A stretch of DNA of 18,944 bases from an uncultured Elusimicrobiales bacterium (GCA_944325235.1 CALUZE010000009.1:1-18944), one strand, 5' to 3'; numbered from the stretch's first letter, positions 7,170 to 14,693 are shown. Made by a program: numbers and translations. Notes: generated by a model from the sequence alone, not told the origin.

Positions 7170-8044
7170 AAACAGTCGGCATCATCGGCATCAACGGAAT
7201 GGTCGGCCAGAATATGCTGGCGGAACTGAAAAAAATTGACGCGCCGTTTGAAATCAAAACCTTCGGCCGCAACGACGAAATCACCCCGCTGGACATTGCC
7301 GTTTTGTGCACGGATAACCCCGTCAGCGCGGAGCTGGCGCCCAAAATCAAGGACCGCGTCAAATTTACGGTGGATATGTCCTCCGAGTTTCGGATGACGC
7401 CGGGCGTACCGCTGGTCATCCCGGAAATCAACGCCCACGCCATCACCCAAGACACGCACCTGATTGCCAGCCCCAACTGCACCACAACGGGCCTGGTGAT
7501 GAGTTTGGCGCCGCTGGCCCCGTACTACCATTTTACGGAAGTGTTTTTCTGCTCCTACCAGGCCATCAGCGGCGGCGGCAAAAAACTGCTGGACGATTTC
7601 CACACCCCCGGCTCGTATTACGAAAACAACTGCGTGCCGCTCATCGGTTCCATTCAGCCCAACGGCCACACGAGCGAGGAGCTGAAAGGCTTGTACGAAA
7701 CGCGCAAAATTATGGAACTGCCGCACTTAAAAGTGTACTGCCATACGGTGCGCGTATCGGTGGAAAATTCCCACTCGCTGGGCGTTACGCTAAAAGCGAA
7801 GGAAAATTTTGATTTGGACCAAGTCAAAAAATGGTGGAACGCTTTCCCCAACCTGGTTTACAGCGAAAAAGTCATCACGCCCAAGGAAGCCAGCGGCCTG
7901 GAAACCACCTTTATCTGCCGCCTGCGCCGCGACGTGGAAGAACCGAACATCATCCATTATTTTGTGACGTTTGACAACCTGCTTAAAGGCGCCGCGATGA
8001 ACGGCCGGCAGATTGTGGAACTGCTGTTGGAGAAATTTGTATGA
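7166..8044 (+). CDS. asd: Aspartate-semialdehyde dehydrogenase Asd, compact form
   Basis: Makes aspartate semialdehyde from aspartyl phosphate with NADPH, supplying DapA. 292 residues, about 40 shorter than common bacterial Asd proteins; the shortening is mostly in the N-terminal nucleotide-binding domain. Seen: the nucleotide loop GINGMVG (8-14), the catalytic cysteine in SPNCTTTG (Cys105), SYQAISGGG (130-138), EELKGLYETRKI (171-182), the substrate arginine and catalytic histidine in VRVSVENSHS (Arg196, His203), and the C-terminal DNLLKGAAMNGRQI (270-283). These distinguish it from ArgC, which shares the fold. Starts in the ATGA overlap with dapA and ends in an ATGA overlap with dapB. Confidence 0.94.
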   Translation: MKTVGIIGINGMVGQNMLAELKKIDAPFEIKTFGRNDEITPLDIAVLCTDNPVSAELAPKIKDRVKFTVDMSSEFRMTPGVPLVIPEINAHAITQDTHLIASPNCTTTGLVMSLAPLAPYYHFTEVFFCSYQAISGGGKKLLDDFHTPGSYYENNCVPLIGSIQPNGHTSEELKGLYETRKIMELPHLKVYCHTVRVSVENSHSLGVTLKAKENFDLDQVKKWWNAFPNLVYSEKVITPKEASGLETTFICRLRRDVEEPNIIHYFVTFDNLLKGAAMNGRQIVELLLEKFV

Positions 8045-8715
8045 AAAAAGTATTTATCAACGGTTCCGAAGGCAAAATGGGCCAAGCCATTGCCCGCATT
8101 ATTGAAACCCACCCGGAACTGGGGCTGGAAGTATCCGTCAAGCGCGACGGAGCACAGCCCGTCGTGGGCGACTTTGACGTCGTCATTGATTTTTCCACCC
8201 CGCAGGGCGCGCAGGAAGCGTTTGCCATTGCGCACAAACACCGCCGGCCCTTTTTAACCGGCACCACCAACCTGCCGGAAACGTTTTTGTTTCAAATGCA
8301 GGAGGAAGAAAAAATTCCCGTGTTTTATGCACCCAACGTCAGCTTGAGCGTGTACTTTTTCACCGAACTGGTGCGCCAGGCGGCCAAGATGTATGCGGGG
8401 TACGATTTTAAATTGCACGAAATTCACCACGTGCACAAAAAGGACGCGCCCAGCGGCACCGCCAAAAAACTGGCGGACGTGCTGGACCTGCCCTACGGCG
8501 ACGTGACCTACGAACGCACCGGCGAAACAGTAGGCACCCACACGGCGTCTTTTGTATCTGCCTTTGATGAAATTACCCTCACGCACGAGGCCAAAAACCG
8601 CGATTTGTTTGCGGATTCGGCCGTCCACATCGCCCTGTGGCTGATGAAACGCGAGAGCGGTTTTTACACCATGTCGGACTACGCGAAATTTAAATTGAAG
8701 GAAAAGAGAAAATGA
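8041..8715 (+). CDS. dapB: 4-hydroxy-tetrahydrodipicolinate reductase DapB, compact form
   Basis: Reduces the DapA product to tetrahydrodipicolinate with NAD(P)H. 224 residues, about 40-50 shorter than E. coli DapB. Seen: the nucleotide loop NGSEGKMG (7-14), VIDFSTP (48-54), GTTN (74-77) where GTTG is usual, APN (97-99), and the signature EIHHVHKKDAPSGTAKKLAD, with the catalytic His129-His130, Lys134 and the DAPSGTA loop (135-141). The C-terminal part keeps GTHTA (165-169), HEAKNRDLFA (182-191) and GFYTMSDY (207-214). The shortening lies mainly between the nucleotide loop and the VIDFSTP strand. Coupled by ATGA overlaps on both sides. Confidence 0.94.
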   Translation: MKKVFINGSEGKMGQAIARIIETHPELGLEVSVKRDGAQPVVGDFDVVIDFSTPQGAQEAFAIAHKHRRPFLTGTTNLPETFLFQMQEEEKIPVFYAPNVSLSVYFFTELVRQAAKMYAGYDFKLHEIHHVHKKDAPSGTAKKLADVLDLPYGDVTYERTGETVGTHTASFVSAFDEITLTHEAKNRDLFADSAVHIALWLMKRESGFYTMSDYAKFKLKEKRK

Positions 8716-10127
8716 AAATCCACTTTGTAGGCATTGGGGGCGTGGGCATGAGCGCGCTGGCGCAGCTGCACGCCATGGGCGGGGACCGGGTGACCGGGTC
8801 CGACCGCTTAATCAGCAAAGGATATACCGATATGGCCCTGTGGGGCTACCTGAAAAAACTCGGGGTGGAATTGTTCCCGCAGGACGGCAGCGGCCTTACC
8901 AAAGGCACCGATTTGGTCATTTTGTCTTCCGCCATTGAAGACGACAACCCGGAACTCGTAAAAGCCAAAGCGCTGGGCATTTCCACGATGCACCGCTCCG
9001 AACTGTTGGCCAAACACGTGGCCGCACACCGCACGATTGCCGTTTCCGGCACCAGCGGAAAAAGCACCACGACGGCCATGGTGTACGACATTTTGGCCTT
9101 TGCGGGGATGAGCCCGTCCGTCATCACGGGGGCGGCAATTTTGTCCTTGCAAAAGGAACAGGGCGTCTTTGGCAACGTGTACAAAGGCCAGTCCGATATT
9201 TTGGTGATTGAGGCCGACGAAAGCGACGGCTCCATCGTTCAATACCACCCGTATTTGGGCCTGTGCTTAAATTTGCAGAAAGACCACAAAGAAATCAACA
9301 TTTTGCAGGGCTATTTTAAAGAATTTATTTCCCACTGCAAAACCGCCATCATCAACGCCGAAGAAGAAAACCTGCGCCAAATTGCGCCGCAGGCCAAAAC
9401 GTTCGGCCTTTCGCTGGGGGACGTACACCCGACGGAAATCAAGGTGGACGGTTTCGGCTCGGACTTTATCATCCAGGGCCAGCCCTTCCGCCTGCACGTG
9501 CCCGGGCTGCACAACGTAGCCAACGCCGTGGCCGCGGTGGCCGCCGCCCTGCAAATGGGCGTGGATTTGGAAACCTGCGCCAAAGCGTTAAACAAATTCC
9601 AGGGCATTGCGCGGCGGTTTGCCAGCGTAGGCAGTTACGACAAAATTGAAGTGATTGACGACTTTGCCCACAACCCGCACAAACTCGGCGCCACCATTGC
9701 GGCCGCCCACCTGCGCGGCAAACGGGTGCTGGCGTTCTACCAGCCGCATGCGTTTACGTCCATTAAATTATTGGCGCCGGAATTTGTGGACAGCTTTGCC
9801 AAACACATCGGTCCGCAGGACCACCTGTGGCTGACGGAAGTGTACTACCCGGGCGGAACCATTCCGCAAGGGGTGTCCTGCCGCACCGTGTACGAAGGGC
9901 TAAAAGCCCGCGGCGTAAACGTCAGCTACGACGATTGCCGCGAACGCATCTTGGCCGAAATGGCCGGGGCCGCCCAACCGGGCGACATCCTGCTGGTGTT
10001 GGGCGCGCGCGACCCGACGCTGACGGACTTTGCCCGCAAACTGCTGGCCGCCCTCAAGGAGCGCCAACCCGTATCCGGCTGTAAAAACTGTATGCTGGGC
10101 AACTGTTGTTTGCACTACACCAAATAG
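8712..10127 (+). CDS. murC: Mur ligase, MurC-like (UDP-N-acetylmuramate-L-alanine ligase), divergent
   Basis: ATP-dependent ligase expected to add L-alanine to UDP-MurNAc. 471 residues, normal size. Seen: the N-terminal HFVGIGGVGMSALA (4-17) and GSD (29-31) typical of MurC/Mpl, P-loop GTSGKST (113-119, Lys117), EADESDGS (167-174), LNLQKDH (186-192), LHNVANA (266-272), RRF (301-303), DDFAHNPHKL (316-325) and FYQPHAFTS (342-350). Several differ from canonical MurC (GTHGKT, DDYAHHPTE, FQPHRYxR), so a related activity such as the recycling ligase Mpl is possible. The tail carries CKNC and CC (Cys457, 460, 465, 466), absent from textbook MurC. Coupled to dapB by an ATGA overlap and next to murE-murD, which favours a peptidoglycan role. 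Confidence 0.85.
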   Translation: MKIHFVGIGGVGMSALAQLHAMGGDRVTGSDRLISKGYTDMALWGYLKKLGVELFPQDGSGLTKGTDLVILSSAIEDDNPELVKAKALGISTMHRSELLAKHVAAHRTIAVSGTSGKSTTTAMVYDILAFAGMSPSVITGAAILSLQKEQGVFGNVYKGQSDILVIEADESDGSIVQYHPYLGLCLNLQKDHKEINILQGYFKEFISHCKTAIINAEEENLRQIAPQAKTFGLSLGDVHPTEIKVDGFGSDFIIQGQPFRLHVPGLHNVANAVAAVAAALQMGVDLETCAKALNKFQGIARRFASVGSYDKIEVIDDFAHNPHKLGATIAAAHLRGKRVLAFYQPHAFTSIKLLAPEFVDSFAKHIGPQDHLWLTEVYYPGGTIPQGVSCRTVYEGLKARGVNVSYDDCRERILAEMAGAAQPGDILLVLGARDPTLTDFARKLLAALKERQPVSGCKNCMLGNCCLHYTK

Positions 10128-10131
10128 TTTT

Positions 10132-10164
10132 AAAAAAGCCCCGGTGATTGGCCGGGGCTTTTTT
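10132..10164. terminator. Bidirectional terminator between murC and murD
   Basis: AAAAAAGCCCCGG, 7-base loop, CCGGGGCTTTTTT: a perfect 13-bp stem with an A-run on one side and a T-run on the other, so it can end transcripts from both the plus-strand dap-murC operon and the minus-strand murE-murD operon. Confidence 0.93.
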
Positions 10165-10179
10165 ACGGATAAATTTGCG

Positions 10180-11574
10180 TTATTTATCGCCGTCCATACG
10201 CTCTTTAAAAATGCGCGCATTGACCAGCTGCTTAAACACTTTGCCGCGGTGCTCAAAATCTTTGAATTGGTCAAAGCTGGAGCACGCCGGAGAAAGCAGC
10301 ACAATATCCCCGCGGGCGGCGCCGTCCATGGCCGTATTGACGGCTTGTTCCAGCGTCACGCAGCGCAGCAAATCCACCGCGCCGTGCAGTTCCTTTTCAA
10401 TTTTGTCCATGGCTTCGCCAATCGTCAGCACGCGTTTGCAGTAGTCTTGCAAATACGGGATTAACACTTCGTACGAGGCGCCTTTGTCGCGCCCGCCCAA
10501 AATCAACCACAAATTTTTGCTTTTTTCAAAGCTTTTTAGCGCGGTAATCGTGGAATCCAAATTGGTGGCTTTGGAATCGTTCACATACGTCACGCCGCGG
10601 TGGTAGGCAAATTGTTCAATGCGGTGTTCCATCGCCTGGAATTGCGCGAACACGTCCTGGATGACGGACGCGTCCACCCCTGCGGCCAACGCCATCAAAG
10701 CGGCGGCCATGGCGTTTTCTATATTGTGAATGCCTTTTAAATGCGGCGGGCGGATTTGGTGCCCCTCGCTGAAAATCAGCTCATCGCCGTCAAAAAACAC
10801 ATCGGTCTTCAGCAAATGTTTCGGGTGGGTGGAAAACGCCAGCACCCGGCTTTTGGTTTTTTCCACCAGTTGGGCGCACACGGCGTCGGCCCCGTTCACC
10901 ACCAGCACGTCGTTTTCGCGCTGGTTTTTGAACACTTTGGCCTTGGCCTTGATATAGCCTTTCATTCCGCCGTGGTGGTCCAAATGGTCGGGCGTAATGT
11001 TTAAAATGCAGGCAAACTGCGGGTGGAAATAGGTGCTGTCTTCCAGCTGGTAGCTGGATACTTCAATCACAATATCGTCGCCGGGTTTTACGTCCGCCAC
11101 ACATTGCGAAACGGGACTGCCGATATTGCCGCAAATGTGCACGCGGCGGCCTTTGTTTTCGCGCGCGGCCGCTTCCGTCAGCACGGCCCCCAACAGCGCC
11201 GTGGTGGTGGTTTTGCCGTTGGTGCCCGTTACCGCAAACACACGCACGGGCTTGGGCATAAAGGCCAGCGCCACTTCCAGTTCGCTAAATACGGGGATGC
11301 CGCGTTTTTTGGCTTCCAACAGCACCGGGTGCTGCGGAAAAATGCCCGGGCTTTTAATCCAAAAGCCGCAGTCGTAAATTTTGTCCGTATGACCGCCCTT
11401 TTCCACCGACACGCCCGCCGGGAACGAAAACGCTCCCGCATGGGACATGGCAGAATCCTCGCTGATAAGCACTTCAAATCCGTTAGCCGCCAGCAGCGAT
11501 GCCGCCGCCCGGCCGCTTTTGCCCAGGCCTAGTACACACGCCTTGAGGCCTTTTACTTTATTTTTATGAAACAT
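10180..11574 (-). CDS. murD: UDP-N-acetylmuramoylalanine-D-glutamate ligase MurD
   Basis: Adds D-glutamate to UDP-MurNAc-L-Ala in the cytosol. 464 residues, normal. Seen: N-terminal VLGLGKSGRAAA (14-25), P-loop GTNGKTTT (117-124, Lys121), GNIGSPV (149-155), EVSSYQLE (171-178), NITPDHLDHH (192-201), GIHNIENAMAA (281-291), VNDSKATN (331-338), LILGGRDKG (357-365) and LLSPACSSFDQF (426-437). The last three are specific to MurD. The ATG at 11574 was chosen because the Rossmann start follows at once and AAGGAAA lies just upstream within the end of murE; the frame is open further up but that part is murE in another frame. One base separates it from the murE stop. murF, often between them, is absent here. 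Confidence 0.96.
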   Translation of the reverse strand: MFHKNKVKGLKACVLGLGKSGRAAASLLAANGFEVLISEDSAMSHAGAFSFPAGVSVEKGGHTDKIYDCGFWIKSPGIFPQHPVLLEAKKRGIPVFSELEVALAFMPKPVRVFAVTGTNGKTTTTALLGAVLTEAAARENKGRRVHICGNIGSPVSQCVADVKPGDDIVIEVSSYQLEDSTYFHPQFACILNITPDHLDHHGGMKGYIKAKAKVFKNQRENDVLVVNGADAVCAQLVEKTKSRVLAFSTHPKHLLKTDVFFDGDELIFSEGHQIRPPHLKGIHNIENAMAAALMALAAGVDASVIQDVFAQFQAMEHRIEQFAYHRGVTYVNDSKATNLDSTITALKSFEKSKNLWLILGGRDKGASYEVLIPYLQDYCKRVLTIGEAMDKIEKELHGAVDLLRCVTLEQAVNTAMDGAARGDIVLLSPACSSFDQFKDFEHRGKVFKQLVNARIFKERMDGDK

Positions 11575-11575
11575 T

Positions 11576-13027
11576 TTATTTTCCTTGCCGCAAAAAAGCG
11601 CAAATGGTTTCTTTATCCGAAAAATGCCGTTTTTCCGTGCCGATAATTTGGTAATCTTCATGCCCTTTGCCGGCCACCAGCACAATGTCGCCCGGTCGGG
11701 CGGCGTGCAGGGCGCGGCCGATGGCTTCGGCCCGGTCCGGTACAATTTCGTAATTGGTAAAACCGTTCATTCCTTGCAAAATATCATTAAAAATCTGTTT
11801 TGGGTCCTCACAGCGGGGGTTGTCGTTGGTCAAAAACACCCGGTCCGCGTGCGAACAAGCCGTCTTGCCCATCAGCGGCCGTTTGGTGCGGTCCCGCTGG
11901 CCGCCGCAGCCAAACACCACAAACAAGCGGCCCTTTTTAAACGGGGCCAGCGTATCAAACGCGCGCTGCAGCGCTTCGTTGGTATAGGCAAAATCCACAA
12001 ATACAAAAAAATCCTGTCCCGCGTCCACGCGTTCCATCCGCCCCGGCACCCCCGGCAGTTGGGCGAGCCCTTGGGCCATTTGTTCAAGCAACACCCCGCT
12101 GGCCTGCGCCGCGGCACACGCCGCCAACGCGTTGTACACGTTGTGCCGCCCCAACAGGCGGATGTGCATCGGTACGCCGCGCACTTCAAACGAAGTGCCT
12201 TCCAGCGTTTCCCGGATGTTCGCAGCCTGCCAGTCGGAAGACGTATCCAACGAAAACGTCACCGTATGCACGCGGCCGCGCAGTTCTTCCAACAGGCGCC
12301 GGCCGTACGGGTCGTCTGCATTCAGGACGGCCGTGCGGTTGGGCTTCGGGTTGTGCGGGTCGGCTAAATTTTCAAACAGTTTGTGTTTGGCTTTAAAATA
12401 ATTTTCAAACGTGTAGTGAAAGTCCAAATGGTCGCGCTGGAGGTTGGTAAATACGGCCGTGTCGTACCAGATATGGCGCACCCGCTGGAGTTCCAGCGCG
12501 TGGGAAGAAACTTCCATCACCACGCTGTCGCACGGTTTGCGGCGCATTTGCGCCAGCAGGTCAAACAGCACCAACGCCGCGGGCGTGGTGTTGGGGGCCG
12601 CGCACAGCACTTGCCCCGCCATGCGGTAATTGATGGTGCCCAGGGCGCCCACCGTATGCCCGGCCGTCGTTAACACCGATTCCAGCAAATACGCAATAGA
12701 CGTTTTGCCCTTGGTGCCGGTAATGCCAATCATCTTCATCGCGTCGGACGGGCGGCCGTAAAATTCATACGCGGCGTCCGCCATATCGCGGTCAATATCG
12801 TCCGATTGGTAATACAGCACCGGGCACGGCTGCTCGGCCGGTACCGACGACACCACCATCACCGCCCCGCGCGCCACGGCATCCGCCACAAAGCGGTTGC
12901 CGTCCACGTTGGCCCCTTTTAAGGCAAAAAACACAAACCCCGGGCGTACGTCCTGCGAGCGGAACGTCAGGCCCGTAAGGTGTAAACCGTGTTGCGCGGC
13001 TTGCGATAGTACAATACTGGAAGACAT
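11576..13027 (-). CDS. murE: UDP-MurNAc-tripeptide synthetase MurE, meso-DAP type
   Basis: Adds the third stem-peptide residue. 483 residues, normal. Seen: P-loop GTKGKTS (104-110, Lys108), NTTP (146-149), MEVSSHALE (171-179), LQRDHLDFH (196-204), the probable carbamylated lysine in AKHKLF (Lys214), LGRHNVYNALAA (292-303), FGCGGQRDRTKRP (372-384), and DNPR (402-405), which in characterised MurE proteins selects meso-DAP. GKGHEDYQ (453-460) is also typical. The usual AHTP of the C-terminal domain reads AYTN (347-350). DAP specificity agrees with dapA-asd-dapB on the other strand. First gene of a murE-murD operon; no Shine-Dalgarno is visible and a -10-like box lies only 6 bases before the ATG. 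Confidence 0.95.
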   Translation of the reverse strand: MSSSIVLSQAAQHGLHLTGLTFRSQDVRPGFVFFALKGANVDGNRFVADAVARGAVMVVSSVPAEQPCPVLYYQSDDIDRDMADAAYEFYGRPSDAMKMIGITGTKGKTSIAYLLESVLTTAGHTVGALGTINYRMAGQVLCAAPNTTPAALVLFDLLAQMRRKPCDSVVMEVSSHALELQRVRHIWYDTAVFTNLQRDHLDFHYTFENYFKAKHKLFENLADPHNPKPNRTAVLNADDPYGRRLLEELRGRVHTVTFSLDTSSDWQAANIRETLEGTSFEVRGVPMHIRLLGRHNVYNALAACAAAQASGVLLEQMAQGLAQLPGVPGRMERVDAGQDFFVFVDFAYTNEALQRAFDTLAPFKKGRLFVVFGCGGQRDRTKRPLMGKTACSHADRVFLTNDNPRCEDPKQIFNDILQGMNGFTNYEIVPDRAEAIGRALHAARPGDIVLVAGKGHEDYQIIGTEKRHFSDKETICAFLRQGK

Positions 13028-13033
13028 AGAAAT

Positions 13034-13042
13034 ATGGTATCA
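13034..13042 (-). promoter_or_regulatory. Possible extended -10 for murE
   Basis: Minus strand TGATACCAT (TGn plus TACCAT) ends 6 bases before the murE ATG. That spacing would place the transcription start at or next to the start codon, as for birA, uvrB and tilS. The hexamer is imperfect. Confidence 0.35.
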
Positions 13043-13054
13043 AATTGGTAGAAT
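13042..13054 (+). promoter_or_regulatory. -10 region for the alpha/beta hydrolase gene
   Basis: AAATTGGTAGAAT with TAGAAT at 13049-13054. The same 13 bases occur just upstream of birA on the minus strand (15710-15722), which supports a shared promoter motif. It is divergent to murE and 38 bases before the hydrolase ATG. Confidence 0.5.
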
Positions 13055-13092
13055 GTAGAAAACGGAAAAAAGGTCCCGTTTTTAAAATAGGT

Positions 13093-13866
13093 ATGAAGAA
13101 CCTGCGTATATACGGAAAACCGCCCTATTTGCTGGCACTTTTGCACGGCGGCCCCGGGGCACGGGGAAGCCTGGCGGGCGCCGCGCGCGAATTGGGCCGC
13201 TTCCGCGGCGTTTGGGAACCCCTGCAAACCCGTTTGAGCGTGCCGGACTTGCTGGAAGAACTGCACGAGCAGTTATCGGGTGCCGCCCAGCCGCTGACGT
13301 TGGCCGGGCATTCGTGGGGCGCGTGGCTGGGGCTGTTGTATACGGCGCTTTTCCCGCAGGAGGTAAAACACCTGGTGCTTATTTCCTGCCCGCCGCTGGA
13401 AGAAAAATTTGTCCCGCAAATTTTACAGCGCCGCCTGGCGCTCCTGCCGCCCGAAGACGCCGCCCAATACCAACACGCCCAAGCCGTTTTGGAACACCGC
13501 GAAACAGGCAACCCGCGACACGCGCTGGAAACATTGCAACGCCTCACCCAACAAACGGATTTTTACTGCCCATGCAAATATGATGACCGCTGCCTGGAAC
13601 TGGACGAAGCGCAATACGCCGCCGTCTGGCCGCAGGCTGAACACCTGCGCACAAGCGGCACCCTGCTGGCGTATGCCCGCCAGGTAAGCTGCCCGATTAC
13701 CGTACTGCACGGCGCGCAGGACCCGCACCCGGTACAAGGCGTGTTGGAACCGCTCCAAGCGTGCGGCAAAAACGTGCAAAGCCTCGTGTGGAAAAAATGC
13801 GGCCACTCGCCGTTTGCCGAAACATACGCGTGCGACGCATTTTACCGCTTTCTGCGGCAAGCCTAA
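13093..13866 (+). CDS. Alpha/beta hydrolase, HGGPG type
   Basis: 257-residue soluble hydrolase. Seen: oxyanion motif HGGPG (18-22) near the N-terminus, nucleophile elbow GHSWG (72-76, Ser74), probable acid Asp210 in HGAQDPHP and probable base His238 in KKCGHSPF. HGGPG is typical of the prolyl-iminopeptidase-like branch, but the cap region (about 100-190) is not recognisable and the substrate cannot be told. The cap has several cysteines (Cys159, 161, 167). The ATG at 13093 gives a start directly before the first strand; a TTG in frame at 13045 overlaps the predicted -10 box and is unlikely. The ribosome site is weak (AGG very close to ATG). Convergent with tilS and probably a single-gene unit. 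Confidence 0.85.
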   Translation: MKNLRIYGKPPYLLALLHGGPGARGSLAGAARELGRFRGVWEPLQTRLSVPDLLEELHEQLSGAAQPLTLAGHSWGAWLGLLYTALFPQEVKHLVLISCPPLEEKFVPQILQRRLALLPPEDAAQYQHAQAVLEHRETGNPRHALETLQRLTQQTDFYCPCKYDDRCLELDEAQYAAVWPQAEHLRTSGTLLAYARQVSCPITVLHGAQDPHPVQGVLEPLQACGKNVQSLVWKKCGHSPFAETYACDAFYRFLRQA

Positions 13867-13899
13867 AATTTATCCGAAAATTTTAAGCAAGAGACCCGG

Positions 13900-14649
13900 C
13901 TACTTGGTTTTGGCAGACTTTTGTGCGGCCAGCAAATTTTCCATATCTGCCGCGATTAACGCCAGGTGCTGTTTGATTTGGGGTTGTTTGGTTTCGAGCA
14001 GCGGCAGAAGTTTGCCGCGCACCCAGTTACGGGTGAAGGCGTCGTCAAAATTGGTTTGGTCGGTCACGTGCGGCAAATCGTTGTTTTGCAAATACGCCTC
14101 GGTTTCCGCACGCGTAATGCACAAAAGCGGGCGGACGATTTCCACCCCCGCGGTCAGCGGGCGACGCACCGGAATGCCGGCCAGCCCCTTGGCTTTGGTG
14201 CCGCGCAATAAATTAAGCAAAACCGTTTCGGCCTGGTCATCCAACTGGTGGCCGAGTGCCACTTTGTTGGCGCCCCACTTGCGGGCCAGCTTTATATAGG
14301 CCTCATAGCGGGCTTTGCGCGCGCCGTGTTCCGGGCTTAAATCAAACTGGGCGGCCGTGGCTTTGGCATTGGTTTTAAGCGTCAAAAATTCTACATCCAG
14401 GTCCTTGCACAGCTGGCGGCAAAAACGCTGGTCCGCCGCGGCGGCTTTGCCGCGCAGGCCGTGGTTGATGTGCGCGGCGGCCAGAGAGAAATGTTTCTCC
14501 GCCGACAGGTAGCACAAAAAGTGCAGCAAACACACCGAATCCGCCCCGCCGCTAAGCCCCACCAGCACGCAATCGCCCCGCCCCACCAGGCGGGAGGCAA
14601 ATGCCCGCATGCGCGGCAGAACAGACGCATTAAAACTTTTTTTTGTCAT
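13900..14649 (-). CDS. tilS: tRNA(Ile)-lysidine synthase TilS, short form
   Basis: Converts the wobble C of tRNA-Ile(CAU) to lysidine with ATP and lysine so that it reads AUA codons. 249 residues, covering only the N-terminal catalytic domain; E. coli TilS is much longer because of extra C-terminal domains. Seen: PP-loop SGGADS (33-38), HINHGLRG (60-67), LGHQLDDQAETVLLNLLRG (132-150), IVRPLL (171-176) and D-x-TN...RNWVRGKLLPLL (197-218), all TilS signatures. The start has no Shine-Dalgarno, and TATACT lies 7 bases before the ATG, suggesting a leaderless message. Convergent with the hydrolase gene; no clear terminator in the 33-base gap. Confidence 0.94.
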   Translation of the reverse strand: MTKKSFNASVLPRMRAFASRLVGRGDCVLVGLSGGADSVCLLHFLCYLSAEKHFSLAAAHINHGLRGKAAAADQRFCRQLCKDLDVEFLTLKTNAKATAAQFDLSPEHGARKARYEAYIKLARKWGANKVALGHQLDDQAETVLLNLLRGTKAKGLAGIPVRRPLTAGVEIVRPLLCITRAETEAYLQNNDLPHVTDQTNFDDAFTRNWVRGKLLPLLETKQPQIKQHLALIAADMENLLAAQKSAKTK

Positions 14650-14656
14650 ATAAAAA

Positions 14657-14662
14657 AGTATA
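14657..14662 (-). promoter_or_regulatory. -10 box for tilS, close to the start codon
   Basis: Minus-strand TATACT ends 7 bases before the tilS ATG, so transcription probably starts at or within a base or two of the ATG. Overlaps a plus-strand TATAAT for the divergent receiver gene. Confidence 0.5.
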
Positions 14663-14664
14663 AT
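14659..14664 (+). promoter_or_regulatory. -10 box for the receiver gene
   Basis: Perfect TATAAT, 29 bases before the ATG, with AAGGGA (14680-14685) as the ribosome site 8 bases before the start. The region upstream is A/T-rich; no clear -35. It physically overlaps the tilS -10 box, so the two promoters may compete. Confidence 0.5.
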
Positions 14665-14693
14665 AAATTAAATAGAAACAAGGGAAAGCACTT

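Noticed and set aside
7166..8044. ArgC (N-acetyl-glutamyl-phosphate reductase) instead of Asd
   Set aside because: Shared fold, but SYQAISGGG, the EExK...ETRKI stretch and the GAAMNGRQI end are Asd features, and the neighbours are dapA and dapB.
11575..11745. Longer MurD starting inside murE
   Set aside because: The extra 57 residues are murE in another frame and precede the normal MurD Rossmann start; the ATG at 11574 fits the family.
13045..13092. TTG start giving 16 more residues to the alpha/beta hydrolase
   Set aside because: The TTG lies in the predicted -10 region and would have no upstream ribosome site.
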